Source: Candidatus Zhuqueibacterota bacterium (GTDB lineage Bacteria; Zhuqueibacterota; Zhuqueibacteria; Residuimicrobiales; Krinioviventaceae). From it: 64,000 nucleotides of DNA. The first letter of the stretch is position 1. Every line of letters starts with the position of its first letter. Of the stretch, positions 41,676-51,312 are shown piece after piece. Made by a program: the position numbers and the translations under genes. The notes beneath the pieces were generated by a model that saw only the letters and a program-made list of their open reading frames with translations, did no database searches and was not told the DNA's origin. The stretch covers positions 1 through 64,000 of the forward strand of contig JAFGSB010000006.1 of assembly GCA_016934825.1 (NCBI GenBank), given 5' to 3'.

Positions 41676-43436
41676 ATGCCAATAATAAATTATAACATAC
41701 TGGATAAAAAAGTCATCATTAAATTACGAGACAGGATTTGCGCGGATTCCGATGAACTTTTTTCAAGCGATCTGTTTCTGGCCGTCTTAAAAAGATGTAT
41801 TAAAGAATTATCGGAAAAAGATTCCCAATTGCTTAAAATTTTTAATGATGAATGTAACATAGCAGATAAAGAAATATCGTTATTCATAGAATTTTTCAAG
41901 TACCTTGCAAAAATGCCTTTGCAGCATGTTGTCAAAGTTATCCCGGAATCAAAATGTTTCGAAAAACACCCGCAGCAGTTATTTGATTTTGTGGAATACT
42001 TGTATAATTACTGGCGTCATTTTGAACGATTTATTATTTGTGATTCGGAATATGAGCAACTGGACAAGAGGCCTTACCGTGTATTCAATCAAACCATAGA
42101 AGCCCTTACCCATCTTGTTCGCGGGGTTTATCGTGATTTACAGGAAAACATTACCGGTAATCATCCGAGAATATACCGGCAGATACGCGCCGGAGCTGAA
42201 ATAGCCGCCATCGCCCTGACGAATAAAATTGATTTTACCGGCAATAAATATAAAAAATTAAATTCAATCCCGGTGATACGGCAAATTCTGCTATATCCCC
42301 CGCTCATTTTAAATCCGCCCATGAATAAAAGAACCGGTAAATTCGAACAGGTTTTTGAAAATCCGCTTGAAAAAATAAAAATCAACCGAAATGAATGGCT
42401 TTGTTATCCGGCCATGGTGGGTGAATTAATGATTCTTGTATATTACCAGCAAAAATATTACGAATTGGGATTTTCCCTGAGTAACCTATTCGAACTGGCC
42501 GATGACGAGCAATTGAAACAAAAACCGGACGCGGTTTATTTATTCGGTGTACCGGATGAACGGCTGTATGAATTATCACCCTTTCCGACCGTTTTTTATG
42601 AAGACCGGGAAAACGATTGGCTGGTCGGGGCGGTACCCGACAAAGATGAATTTGGTTATTTCGGATACGTAAAAAAAATGATCCTGACTTTATATAATAT
42701 TAAAAAGATAAAAACCGGCAAACTGCCCTATCACGGCGCGATGGTCAGTATCACGCTCAAGAGCAAAAAAACAGCCAATATTCTCATCATCGGGGATACT
42801 GGCGCCGGAAAATCCGAAACGCTGGAAGTTTTCCGCAATCTCGGTAAAAAAGAGATCGAAGATATTACGATTATTGCCGATGATATGGGTTCGCTGGATA
42901 TTGACAAATCCGGTAATGTTTTAGCCTATGGTACGGAAATCGGCGCGTTTGTCCGTCTTGATGATTTACAACCCGGTTTTGCCTTTGGGCAAATCGACAG
43001 AACGATCATTATGAACCCCAACCAGGTCAACGCGCGTGTTGTTTTACCGGTGACGACCTATCATAATATTACAAAGGGATTCCCGGTGAATTATGTATTT
43101 TACGCCAACAATTATGAAGAAATTGATGAGGATCATCCCGTACTGCAGAGACTGGAAACAGTCGACAAAGCCCTGGATATCTTCCGCGAGGGAACGGCAA
43201 TGAGCAAAGGGACAACGACCTCCAAAGGACTCGTTCACACATATTTTGTCAATGTCTTCGGCGCGATACAATATAAATCCGAACACGACGAGATTGCCAA
43301 AAAGTTTTTTAAGCAATTTTATAAAAAGGGATTATATGTCGGGCAAATGCGTACCAGGCTTGGAATTCCCGGCTGGGAACGAAACGGCCCGGAAGAATCG
43401 GCCAGAGAATTACTCAGGCTGATTCAGCAGAGCTAA
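41676..43436 (+). CDS. PEP carboxykinase/HPr-kinase-like P-loop protein
   Basis: 586 residues. The C-terminal half has a P-loop 'IIGDTGAGKSET' (373-382) followed by 'IIADDMGSLDID' (402), the kinase-1a and -2 pattern of the PEPCK/HPr-kinase superfamily, and 'YHGAMVSITLK' just before the P-loop. The N-terminal 330 residues are largely helical with no family I recognise ('YNYWRHFERFIICDSEYEQ'). It differs from ordinary ATP-PEPCK, which has 'GLSGTGKTTL'. Likely a nucleotide-dependent phosphotransfer enzyme; substrate not predictable. Monocistronic. Confidence 0.7.
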   Translation: MPIINYNILDKKVIIKLRDRICADSDELFSSDLFLAVLKRCIKELSEKDSQLLKIFNDECNIADKEISLFIEFFKYLAKMPLQHVVKVIPESKCFEKHPQQLFDFVEYLYNYWRHFERFIICDSEYEQLDKRPYRVFNQTIEALTHLVRGVYRDLQENITGNHPRIYRQIRAGAEIAAIALTNKIDFTGNKYKKLNSIPVIRQILLYPPLILNPPMNKRTGKFEQVFENPLEKIKINRNEWLCYPAMVGELMILVYYQQKYYELGFSLSNLFELADDEQLKQKPDAVYLFGVPDERLYELSPFPTVFYEDRENDWLVGAVPDKDEFGYFGYVKKMILTLYNIKKIKTGKLPYHGAMVSITLKSKKTANILIIGDTGAGKSETLEVFRNLGKKEIEDITIIADDMGSLDIDKSGNVLAYGTEIGAFVRLDDLQPGFAFGQIDRTIIMNPNQVNARVVLPVTTYHNITKGFPVNYVFYANNYEEIDEDHPVLQRLETVDKALDIFREGTAMSKGTTTSKGLVHTYFVNVFGAIQYKSEHDEIAKKFFKQFYKKGLYVGQMRTRLGIPGWERNGPEESARELLRLIQQS

Positions 43437-43617
43437 TAAACATTTTATGGAAATGTGGATATTTCAAATTAGCGGAGGTATTAAACCGGCAGAAATAAAA
43501 AGATCAACTTGACAGGATTACTTGATTGAAAAATACCCGATCGATAACTTAAAATTTTTGATTTATTATTAATTATAGTAATAATTTTAATAACATATTT
43601 ATCCATAAGGTAAGATC

Positions 43618-45696
43618 ATGAAATCAAGATTATTGTTTGTTTTCCTGTTATCACTTTTTTCTCTGGGATATGCGCAAGAAGGACAAAAATATTTTCCCAA
43701 ACAGAACCTGATGAAAATCGGCGCTTATTATTATCCGGAACATTGGGATGAATCACAATGGGAACGGGATTTGCATAACATGTCCGAATTGGGTTTGGAA
43801 TTCACTCATATGGGGGAATTTGCCTGGCCGTTTATGGAACCCGAGGAAGGCAAATTTACTTTTGAATGGCTTGACAAAGCCATATCTTTAGCATCTGAAA
43901 ACGGTTTAAAAATCATTTTGTGCACGCCCACCCCCTGCCCACCCGCCTGGCTGGCTGAAAAACATCCCGAAATTTTTTATCAGGATAGTAATTATCGCCC
44001 CCGTGAACATGGTTCCCGCGGCAACTACTCCACATCCAGTGATCTGTTCCGGGAGTATACCCGAAAAATCGTCAGTCAGCTTGCACAGCGTTACGGTCAT
44101 GACGATCGGATTTGGGGCTGGCAACTGGACAATGAGCCGTGTGCGCCCATGGATTACAGCCCAATGGCGCAGGCCAAATTCCGCGAATGGCTGCGTGACA
44201 AATACAAAACCATAGACGCCATGAACGAAGCCTGGGGGAACCGGTTCTGGGGAGTCGTTTATAATGATTTTGAGCAGATACGTATTCCGCTGCCGCGGCT
44301 GCTTTACGGTTTGAGTCCGCATTGGCAACTGGATTATTATCGCTTCAATGCAGATCAAATGGCGGCTTATCTGGATTTTCAGACGAATATCCTGAGAGAA
44401 TATATTTCCGACAAACAGTGGGTCACGACCAATTATATATCCACCATCATTCCGGCGGACCCGCGCCGCACAAAAAAACTGGATTTTGTGACTTATACCA
44501 TGTACCCGGTCGGCGGCGGTTCAAACCCGGGTGAAAACGGCTTCCGGATCGGCTGGCAGGACGGAATCGCCTTTGCCAATGACTTTTACAGGTCCATCAA
44601 CGGCGTTACGGGAGTAATGGAACTTCAGCCCGGGCAGGTGAACTGGGCGCCGGTCAACCCCATGCCGCAACCTGGGGCGGTCAGAATGTGGTTATGGCAC
44701 GCCTTTGCCGGGGGATGTTCGTTTGCTTGTACCTACCGGTACCGCCAGCCCCTGTACGGTTCAGAGCAGTACCACTACGGCATTGTCGGCACGGATGGCG
44801 TTACCGCTTCACCGGGCGGTCTCGAATATTCTCAGATGTCGAAGGAAATGGCGCAGTTGCGCGCACTGTACGATCCCCAAGCAGTTGTCCCGGCCGAATA
44901 TAAAGCTAAAAAAACCGCGATTTTATGGAGCCACGATAATTACTGGGATATCGACATCCAGAAACGCACCTCGGAATGGTCAACATGGGACCATGTGTTT
45001 AAATATATGGAAATCGTCAAATCATTCGGAGCGCCGGTGGACTGGATCGCGGAATATTCCGACTTTTCCCAATACCCGTTCCTGATCGTACCCGCTTTCC
45101 AGATTATTGACGAACAAATAGTAAACAAATGGACAAAATACGCCGAACAGGGCGGGAACCTGATTATCTCCTGCCGCACCGGTCATAAAGACCATAACGG
45201 TCATTTGTTCGAAACCAAATGGGCCGAACCGATGTATGAATTGATCGGCGCAAAAATAGAATTTTACGACCTGTTACCCGGCAATATCAAAGGCCAAATC
45301 GGCATGGACGGGCGGAAATATGAATGGCACGTCTGGGGAGAAATCCTGGAACCGCATAAAAACTCAAAAACACTGGCGGTATATGAAAACCAGTTCTATT
45401 CCGGCAAAGCCGCCGCGGTCACGCGAAATCCGGGTAAAGGCACGGTCACCTATATCGGTGCGGACACGGACGACGGCGCCCTGGAAAAGGATATACTGCG
45501 AAAAATATATATAAATGCCGGCGTCAAGATCAATAACTATCCGCCGGGTATCTACGTGGAATGGCGGGACGGGTTTTGGACGGCGGTGAATTACTCGGGC
45601 CGGTCCTTTAATCTGGATATACCCGACAATGCTAAAATACTGTTCGGTGAAAAAACATTGACCAGCCCCGGCGTAACGGTTTGGCTCGAAAAATAA
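43618..45696 (+). CDS. GH42-type beta-galactosidase, secreted
   Basis: 692 residues, signal peptide about 1-19. GH42 TIM barrel: 'KIGAYYYPEHWDESQWERDLHNMSELGLEFTHMGEFAWPFMEPEEGKFTFEWLD', acid/base Glu173 in 'WQLDNEPC', and 'GVMELQPGQVNW' with the nucleophile Glu; a C-terminal flavodoxin-like (A42_M) domain from about 420. Hydrolyses beta-galactosides, possibly of plant galactans or oligosaccharides. Export is unusual relative to bacillary GH42 but seen in FCB bacteria. Shine-Dalgarno 'aaggtaag'. Confidence 0.92.
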   Translation: MKSRLLFVFLLSLFSLGYAQEGQKYFPKQNLMKIGAYYYPEHWDESQWERDLHNMSELGLEFTHMGEFAWPFMEPEEGKFTFEWLDKAISLASENGLKIILCTPTPCPPAWLAEKHPEIFYQDSNYRPREHGSRGNYSTSSDLFREYTRKIVSQLAQRYGHDDRIWGWQLDNEPCAPMDYSPMAQAKFREWLRDKYKTIDAMNEAWGNRFWGVVYNDFEQIRIPLPRLLYGLSPHWQLDYYRFNADQMAAYLDFQTNILREYISDKQWVTTNYISTIIPADPRRTKKLDFVTYTMYPVGGGSNPGENGFRIGWQDGIAFANDFYRSINGVTGVMELQPGQVNWAPVNPMPQPGAVRMWLWHAFAGGCSFACTYRYRQPLYGSEQYHYGIVGTDGVTASPGGLEYSQMSKEMAQLRALYDPQAVVPAEYKAKKTAILWSHDNYWDIDIQKRTSEWSTWDHVFKYMEIVKSFGAPVDWIAEYSDFSQYPFLIVPAFQIIDEQIVNKWTKYAEQGGNLIISCRTGHKDHNGHLFETKWAEPMYELIGAKIEFYDLLPGNIKGQIGMDGRKYEWHVWGEILEPHKNSKTLAVYENQFYSGKAAAVTRNPGKGTVTYIGADTDDGALEKDILRKIYINAGVKINNYPPGIYVEWRDGFWTAVNYSGRSFNLDIPDNAKILFGEKTLTSPGVTVWLEK

Positions 45697-45998
45697 GAAA
45701 AAAGTCATATATACTCTAAAAGGGGCGGTATGAAAAAAATTGTGAACCGCTTCGGTTATCCGTTTATTGTGTCGAGATTAACGATTCCGGAATATACAAT
45801 ATCCTCAAAGACAAACGGTAAACAAGATTCCATCGGACCCGGTGAATTGCAGTCTGTCGATAACAGCATTTATACAGTACAGTAAACAAAAAGTATATTC
45901 GTCCGTTCGTCTTTTCAAGGATGACAGAATTAAATGCAATGGCAGGACAAATAAAAGCCTGATTATTTATTTGAATATAAACCTCCGGGAGATATAAC
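45697..45998. other. Intergenic region with a small possible ORF
   Basis: 302 bases; apart from the 51-codon ORF at 45730 nothing recognised. The minus-strand ORF 45764-46033 is considered a shadow. Confidence 0.5.
45730..45885 (+). CDS. Small ORF of unknown function
   Basis: 51 residues starting 'MKKIVNRFGYPFIVSRLT', with 'aggggcgg' immediately ahead of the ATG (too close for a normal Shine-Dalgarno spacing). No family recognised and no export signal. It is too short for the supplied track. Could be a real small protein or chance. Confidence 0.22.
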   Translation: MKKIVNRFGYPFIVSRLTIPEYTISSKTNGKQDSIGPGELQSVDNSIYTVQ

Positions 45999-46466
45999 AT
46001 GAAATCCGCGCTGGTCATGTTGTTGTTTTTCATTTTGGTCTTTACCGCCGCATATACCGGCAGCCGGTATATGCCGGGTGAATGGTATGATAATCTGCAA
46101 AAACCGTCCTGGACACCCCCAAACTGGCTTTTCGCGCCGGTTTGGACGATACTGTATATAATGATCGCAATCAGCGGCTGGCTGGTCTGGCGGGAAAACG
46201 GATTTACTGGGGCGCTGTTCCCTTTTATTCTATTTCTACTTCAGCTTGTACTCAACGCCATGTGGACATGGTTGTTTTTCGGACTGCATAAACCGGCCGC
46301 CGCGTTTCTGGATATAACATTACTGTGGTTTTCTATTCTTTTACTGATTATAATGTTCCGGCAAATAAGCAAACCCGCCGGAATGCTTCTCATCCCCTAT
46401 TTGATATGGGTCGCCTATGCGGCAACACTGAATTATTGTCTGTGGAAAATGAACGTCCCCTCATAA
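45999..46466 (+). CDS. tspO: TspO/MBR family membrane protein
   Basis: 155 residues, five hydrophobic helices. 'YDNLQKPSWTPPNWLFAPVWTILYIMIAISGWLVW' is the family hallmark, with the Trp-rich loop and 'NAMWTWLFFGLHKPAAAFLDI' further on. TspO binds tetrapyrroles and affects porphyrin and stress physiology. 'cgggagata' Shine-Dalgarno. No tetrapyrrole genes adjacent. Confidence 0.93.
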   Translation: MKSALVMLLFFILVFTAAYTGSRYMPGEWYDNLQKPSWTPPNWLFAPVWTILYIMIAISGWLVWRENGFTGALFPFILFLLQLVLNAMWTWLFFGLHKPAAAFLDITLLWFSILLLIIMFRQISKPAGMLLIPYLIWVAYAATLNYCLWKMNVPS

Positions 46467-46814
46467 TTTAATATAATATTGGATCTGATTATTGAAGGAC
46501 AAATAAATAAAAAGAGTTTTACTGTAACAAACTCTATTATAACTTTTTGTTCGGCACCGCACAGGGTAACTGTTCTCACGCCCGCACACTGGTTGCGGAA
46601 GCGGGGAAAACCGTTTCCATGTCATTCGGATAATCTGAAACTGCGGAGAACAAGTGGTTATCTGTTGATTATCGGTTTTGAATACATAAATAACTTTCCG
46701 GTACCTGACAGAGTCAGCCATCTGTTGTAGTACGACCGTGAGGTGCGGCCCGAACGCGCATTTTAAGCGGTATTGAAAGCCGCGTCGGAAAATTAAATGG
46801 GAGATAGTGACAAA
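46467..46814. other. Intergenic region, GC-richer than neighbours
   Basis: About 350 bases with no supported gene. The two track ORFs here are on opposite strands of the same stretch and show no family pattern. A 'gggag' precedes the GH95 start. Confidence 0.45.
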
Positions 46815-49181
46815 ATGAATCATTGTAAACTTATATTCAGGTTTTTCGCTTTTACGATGTTGTTATTTGTGAATACGGTCATTTCCGGCGAAGACCTAAT
46901 TTTATGGTACGACAGTCCGGCCGTTGAATGGACAGAAGCGCTGCCGGTCGGAAACGGCAGACTGGGCGCGATGGTGTTCGGCGGGATTAGTTCGGACCGC
47001 TTGCAGCTCAACGAAGAGTCCGTCTGGACCGGACACCCGGTGGAACGCCGCAATCCGGAAGCCCGAAAATATTTAAAAAAAGTAAGAGAACTGTTGTTTG
47101 CCGGCAAATACTCCGAAGCGCAGCAGCTTGCCCAGGAAAAACTCGTAGGTACGCGCCTTGAGCCGGGATTACACACATATCAAACGCTTGGCGATTTGAC
47201 TTTTCGGTTTGAAAATGTTAAAAAAGCCGTCGACTACCGCCGGGAACTGGACCTGGCCGACGCCGTCGCCCGGGTGTCCTACACGATCGACAACATCGCT
47301 TACAAACGGGAAATATTCTCCAGCGCGGTGGACCAGGCCGTCGTATACAGAATGGAATGCGACAAACCCGGCAAACTGTCGTTTACCGTGACCTATTCCA
47401 GACCAGGAAATAATTCAAAAATCATTATATTACAAAACAATATTATCGCAACGGAACACATCGGCAGCGGCGACGGGGTCAGGCTGGAAGCGCAGATAAA
47501 ACTGCTGAACGAAGGCGGTGCGGTCAAACCGGTCGAAAACGGTCTTTCTGTTGAAAACGCGGACGCCGTAACGATTATCCTGGTCGCTGCCACCGATTAC
47601 CGCGGCGGCGATCCGCATGCTCTGTGCGAAAAATACATGGCCGGGGTTTCGGGTAAAACGTATCAAAATATTCTTGCCTCTCACGTTCAGGATTATTTAA
47701 ACCTGTTCAACCGGGTAGAACTGGACCTGGGGCGGACGGACGCCAAGTATTTCCCAACTGATGAACGAATAAATGCCGTGAAACGCGGTTCCCCTGATCC
47801 GGGTCTGATCGCGCTGTATTTTCAATACGGCCGATATCTGCTGATAAGCAGTTCCCGGCCAGAGTGTCTGCCGGCAAACCTGCAGGGCATCTGGGCGGAC
47901 GGGCTTTATCCGCCCTGGAACGCCGATTACCATATCAATATCAACCTGCAGATGAATTACTGGCCCGCCGAGGTGACCAATCTTTCCGAATGCCATCTGC
48001 CGCTGTTTGATTTTATCGATGAACTGGTCCCGTACGGCCGGGAAACGGCGAAAAACATGTACGGCTGTGACGGCAGCGTCGCCCACCATACCACCGACGC
48101 CTGGCATTTTACCGAACCAATCGGACAGGTCCACTGGGGTTTGTGGCCGCAGGGACTGTCATGGTTGTCTTTGCACCTGTGGGAACATTACCAGTTCACC
48201 GGTGACCGGGAATTTCTGGCGACAAGGGCCTATCCGGTTTTGAAAGAAGCCGCTTTGTTTTTTACGGATTACCTGGTCGAGGACCCGAACACGGGATACC
48301 TGGTTTCCGGGCCGTCAATATCTCCCGAAAACACCTATCTGACGGCGGACGGGCAAAGGGCCAACATGTGCATGGGGCCGACCATGGACCAGCAGATCGT
48401 TTACGACCTGTTCGGCAATTGTATAAACGCCGCGGAGATTTTAGATAAGGATGAAAAATTCAGTAATAAACTGCGCAACCTGAGGGAGCGGCTGGCGCCG
48501 ATGCGCATCGGGGGAGACGGCAGGCTGATGGAATGGACCGAAGAGTTTCAGGAGGCCGAACCGGGACACCGGCATATCTCGCATTTGTTCGGCTTGCATC
48601 CGGGCAGGCAGATCAACAATGTAGAGACCCCGGAATTCATGAAAGCGGCGCGAAAGACCATCGACTACCGTCTGGCGCACGGCGGCGGTCACACCGGATG
48701 GAGCCGCGCCTGGATCATCAACTTTTTTGCGCGCCTGTTGGACGGAGAAAAGGCTTTTGAAAACGTACTGGCGCTGCTGAGCAAATCCACACTGCCCAAC
48801 ATGTTCGACACCCACCCGCCGTTCCAGATCGACGGCAATTTCGGCGGCTGCGCCGGCATCGCCGAAATGCTGCTGCAGAGTCATGCCGGGGAGATATCTC
48901 TCCTCCCCGCCCTGCCGTCCGCGTGGAAGGACGGCCGCGTATCGGGACTGCGCGCCCGCGGCGGGTATACGGTGTCTATGATGTGGAAAGACGGCGTTTT
49001 AAATTCGGCTGAAATTCAGGCTAATTTGGACGGGATTTGCAGGGTCCGGGTGCCGGCGGGCAATGCGGTACGGAATATCAGTGAAGCTGGAAAAGACATA
49101 CACTTTAATAAAAACGCTCAGGGGCTATTGGTAGATTTTCAGGTAGAAAAAGGACAGACTTTTTGGTTGGAGTTTGAGTAA
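46815..49181 (+). CDS. GH95-type alpha-L-fucosidase, secreted
   Basis: 788 residues from the second ATG (46815), preferred because '[27 protein letters not shown]' is a proper signal peptide and 'gggaga' lies ahead. The N-terminal domain '[46 protein letters not shown]' and the six-hairpin core '[51 protein letters not shown]...HHTTDAW' are characteristic of GH95; the end '[40 protein letters not shown]' also fits. Releases alpha-1,2-L-fucose (or L-galactose) from plant or animal glycans. Local GC is higher than in neighbours, particularly the 3' half. Confidence 0.93.
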   Translation: MNHCKLIFRFFAFTMLLFVNTVISGEDLILWYDSPAVEWTEALPVGNGRLGAMVFGGISSDRLQLNEESVWTGHPVERRNPEARKYLKKVRELLFAGKYSEAQQLAQEKLVGTRLEPGLHTYQTLGDLTFRFENVKKAVDYRRELDLADAVARVSYTIDNIAYKREIFSSAVDQAVVYRMECDKPGKLSFTVTYSRPGNNSKIIILQNNIIATEHIGSGDGVRLEAQIKLLNEGGAVKPVENGLSVENADAVTIILVAATDYRGGDPHALCEKYMAGVSGKTYQNILASHVQDYLNLFNRVELDLGRTDAKYFPTDERINAVKRGSPDPGLIALYFQYGRYLLISSSRPECLPANLQGIWADGLYPPWNADYHININLQMNYWPAEVTNLSECHLPLFDFIDELVPYGRETAKNMYGCDGSVAHHTTDAWHFTEPIGQVHWGLWPQGLSWLSLHLWEHYQFTGDREFLATRAYPVLKEAALFFTDYLVEDPNTGYLVSGPSISPENTYLTADGQRANMCMGPTMDQQIVYDLFGNCINAAEILDKDEKFSNKLRNLRERLAPMRIGGDGRLMEWTEEFQEAEPGHRHISHLFGLHPGRQINNVETPEFMKAARKTIDYRLAHGGGHTGWSRAWIINFFARLLDGEKAFENVLALLSKSTLPNMFDTHPPFQIDGNFGGCAGIAEMLLQSHAGEISLLPALPSAWKDGRVSGLRARGGYTVSMMWKDGVLNSAEIQANLDGICRVRVPAGNAVRNISEAGKDIHFNKNAQGLLVDFQVEKGQTFWLEFE

Positions 49182-49565
49182 AGTCAATTCTGTCAATTAA
49201 CTCCTGATTGTGCCCAGGTGACAAAATGTTCACAACAAGTGACGGCTGCCCCTTATTGCAAATCACTGATAGTCTGCAGGCCGGGACTATGGCCCGGCAA
49301 AACTTCCGGTTCTGTCATTTCAACCGCAGGGAGAAATCTTCTTTTTTTGTCCCTTTTCCACCGCCGGATCTGTACAAGATATCTCCCCGCGGATTTCGCC
49401 GAAAGGACAAAATATAATACTAATTTACGTTGCACCCCGGACCGAAAGCCGGATACAACGCGGCGGGACTTTTCAGGCTGAGGATAAATAAAAAAAAACA
49501 TTGCACAAGACTAAATAAATTACTATATTCAGTCCTAAATAGAGGTCTGAATATGGAGAAATGTT
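49182..49565. other. Intergenic region holding inverted-repeat element 1
   Basis: No gene supported; the track ORFs lie on both strands across the inverted repeat at 49311-49411. Confidence 0.6.
49311..49411. repeat. About 100-bp inverted repeat, copy 1
   Basis: Left arm TGTCATTTCAACCGCAGGGA... and right arm ...TTTCGCCGAAAGGACA are imperfect reverse complements, with a CT-rich spacer 'cttctttttttgtccc'. It is related to 50951-51041 and to the remnant at 50194-50217. It lies 154 bases ahead of a Phd-type antitoxin gene. Confidence 0.75.
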
Positions 49566-49850
49566 ATGCAGCCTTTGCAGGTAGCAAGCGATATTATTCC
49601 CATCGGGGAATTTAAAATGAGTTTGTCCAGGTGGCTTAAAAATGTAAACACGAGCGGTCATCCCCTGGTTATTACCCAAAACGGTAAACCGGCAGGAGTG
49701 TTAATTTCCCCCTCGGAATATGATGAACTTGTCCGCACTAAATTATTCGTCGAATCCGTACAGCGCGGCTTGACGGATGCCGAAACCGGACGTGTTTACA
49801 GCACGCAAGAATTACAGCAGGAATTAAAACAAAGCAGAGAACCAAGGTAA
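49566..49850 (+). CDS. Phd/YefM-type antitoxin
   Basis: 94 residues. 'IIPIGEFKMSLSRWLKNVNTSGHPLVITQNGKPAGVLISPSEYDEL' is the DNA-binding fold of the Phd/YefM family; the C-terminal tail (about 60-94) is charged and helical, as expected for toxin binding. Partner toxin begins 20 bases downstream. Typically represses its own promoter; operator not resolved. Good start with 'ggagaaatgtt' ahead. Confidence 0.92.
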   Translation: MQPLQVASDIIPIGEFKMSLSRWLKNVNTSGHPLVITQNGKPAGVLISPSEYDELVRTKLFVESVQRGLTDAETGRVYSTQELQQELKQSREPR

Positions 49851-49870
49851 CGTGCCGGGGGAAAGGGGTA

Positions 49871-50143
49871 ATGACAATTAGCTGGACAAGAGAAGCATTA
49901 CGGCAATTAACGGCAATAGAAAAATTTATTGCCGGGAACAACCCGGCAAGAGCCGAAACATTCGTAAACAATCTCGTTGAACATGGGGAACTCATTGCAC
50001 AAAATCCATGGATTGGTAGAATTGTCCCTGAACTGGCAAATCCGGACATCAGGGAAATAATCGTCAAGAAATATCGGCTGGTCTATAAAATCGAAAAAGA
50101 AAAGATTGTAATTTTAACCGTATTTGAAGGCCATAAATTGTAA
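49871..50143 (+). CDS. RelE/ParE-type toxin
   Basis: 90 residues. 'ISWTREALRQLTAIEKFIAGNNPARAETFVNNLVEHGELIAQNPWIGRIVPELANPDIREIIVKKYRLVYKIEKEKIVILTVFEGHKL' matches the ParE/RelE fold throughout. No internal stop, so this module looks functional. ParE type (gyrase) or RelE type (mRNA cleavage) cannot be told from sequence alone; the start pattern is nearer ParE. Confidence 0.9.
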   Translation: MTISWTREALRQLTAIEKFIAGNNPARAETFVNNLVEHGELIAQNPWIGRIVPELANPDIREIIVKKYRLVYKIEKEKIVILTVFEGHKL

Positions 50144-50193
50144 AATTCGACAAATTAAATAACAATGAATAAACCTATCTACGCGGTCCCCCC

Positions 50194-50217
50194 GCTGCTC
50201 TCGTCGAAAGGACAGAA
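50194..50217. repeat. Remnant of the TA-island inverted repeat
   Basis: GCTGCTCTCGTCGAAAGGACAGAA matches the right arm of copy 2 (GCTACGCTCGTCGAAATGACAGAA) with a few changes; the left arm is not recognised. 190 bases or so ahead of the second antitoxin. Confidence 0.65.
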
Positions 50218-50405
50218 TAAAATCCTTGTTGGCGTAAGCCCTCCCCGCCTCGTGTGCGGCATTCCAAAATCCCCTGTCTTAGAGTACAAACAAAAAATAA
50301 ATCTTAAAATTTTAATTGAATTTGTAAGAATACTTTTGCTTATTCCAATATTTGGAATTGAAATATTTATTCTTTGATATAAAAATAAACTGAAAGGCAA
50401 TTGTA

Positions 50406-50606
50406 ATGATTAATGTTAAAGAAATGAATATACGATATATCACAGATAAAAAAGGAATAAAAAAGGAAGTCATTTTATCTGTCAAGGACTTTGAAAACCT
50501 GCTTGAAGATTTACAGGATCTTGCCGTAATTGCTGAAAGACGGGATGAAAAAACATTGAATCATCATGATGTAATTAAAAAATTAAAGCAAGATGGCATC
50601 TTATAA
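50406..50606 (+). CDS. Antitoxin of a RelBE-like module
   Basis: 66 residues: 'MNIRYITDKKGIKKEVILSVKDFENLLEDLQDLAVIAERRDEKTLNHHDVIKKLKQDGIL'. Resembles short antitoxins of the RelB/Phd-like kind ahead of RelE-type toxins. It overlaps the start of a RelE reading frame by 14 bases. Intact, although the toxin is broken. Confidence 0.75.
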   Translation: MINVKEMNIRYITDKKGIKKEVILSVKDFENLLEDLQDLAVIAERRDEKTLNHHDVIKKLKQDGIL

Positions 50607-50856
50607 AATTGTTTAGAAAAAATCAGCATACAAAGAATTAAAAAATATTCATCAGGAATATATCCCCAAAATAATTGATGCGGTTGAAAAACTTGCACAA
50701 AATCCTTTCCCCTCTCGTGTAAAAAAATTATCCGGCTCTGAAAAGACATATCGAATTAAAGTTGCAGATTATCGAATCATTTATGAACTGGAACAAAAAA
50801 AATTAATCATTCAGATAATCAGAGTCAGACATAGAAAAGATGTTTATAAAAAATAA
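50593..50856 (+). pseudogene. RelE-type toxin with an in-frame stop
   Basis: Reading from ATG at 50593 gives 'MASYKIV*KKSAYKELKNIHQEYIPKIIDAVEKLAQNPFPSRVKKLSGSEKTYRIKVADYRIIYELEQKKLIIQIIRVRHRKDVYKK', a near-complete RelE (87 codons) interrupted at codon 8 by TAG, where the family often has Trp (TGG). All the rest is in frame and conserved ('YRIKVADYRIIYE', 'RHRKDVY'). This is not in the ORF track. A single-base change explains the loss; reinitiation downstream is possible but would lose the first strand. Confidence 0.88.
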
Positions 50857-50950
50857 TTTTATTAAACAAATGTGAATTAATCCCGCCTCACGTCCCGGCC
50901 CTCAAAGCTCCCGGAGTAACCCTAACCAACAGTACTATTCCATGAACCCG

Positions 50951-51041
50951 CCCGCAGGGAGAAATCTTCTTTTTTTGTCCCTGCACCGCCGCCGATACAA
51001 AACAAGATTTCTCCTCGCTACGCTCGTCGAAATGACAGAAT
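50951..51041. repeat. About 90-bp inverted repeat, copy 2
   Basis: Left CCGCAGGGAGAAATCTT and right AAGATTTCTCCTCGCTACG (with GTCGAAATGACAGAA) form imperfect arms around a CT/CG-rich spacer. Ends 64 bases ahead of the HicB gene. Similar repeats with 'ATTTCGACGAGC' are widespread in bacteria by recollection; here they sit beside TA modules. Confidence 0.75.
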
Positions 51042-51105
51042 GAAAAAACATTGAATGAATAATAATAAATTACTATAATAAAGAAAAATTTCATAGAGAT
51101 CAACA

Positions 51106-51312
51106 ATGAGAACAGCCCTTATATATCGGGGTGAAAATGACTATTGGATCGCGGAATGTCCCAGCTTACACGGTTGTATTAGTCAGGGTAAATCAAAAGA
51201 AGAGGCGATAACAAATATAAAACAAGCCATTGAGGGATATATTTTAGCGTTAAATGATGACAATTTGCCCATCCCCGAAGAAAACTTTGATGCAATGCTT
51301 GCAGCTATATGA
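51106..51312 (+). CDS. hicB: HicB-type antitoxin
   Basis: 68 residues: 'ALIYRGENDYWIAECPSLHGCISQGKSKEEAITNIKQAIEGYILAL' is the HicB partial-RNase-H fold, with the gene ending in the overlapping ATGA of a HicA frame. It lacks the C-terminal DNA-binding extension of longer HicB proteins. The partner toxin is broken. Confidence 0.92.
   Translation: MRTALIYRGENDYWIAECPSLHGCISQGKSKEEAITNIKQAIEGYILALNDDNLPIPEENFDAMLAAI

Noticed and set aside
45764-46033. 89-residue minus-strand ORF between GH42 and TspO
   Set aside because: Overlaps the start of tspO on the other strand and has no recognisable pattern.
49253-49501. ORFs on both strands over the inverted repeat
   Set aside because: They arise from the repeat itself and have no coding signs.
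49311-51041. Integron attC sites
   Set aside because: The inverted repeats lack a recognisable R-box (GTTRRRY) and no integrase gene is present.
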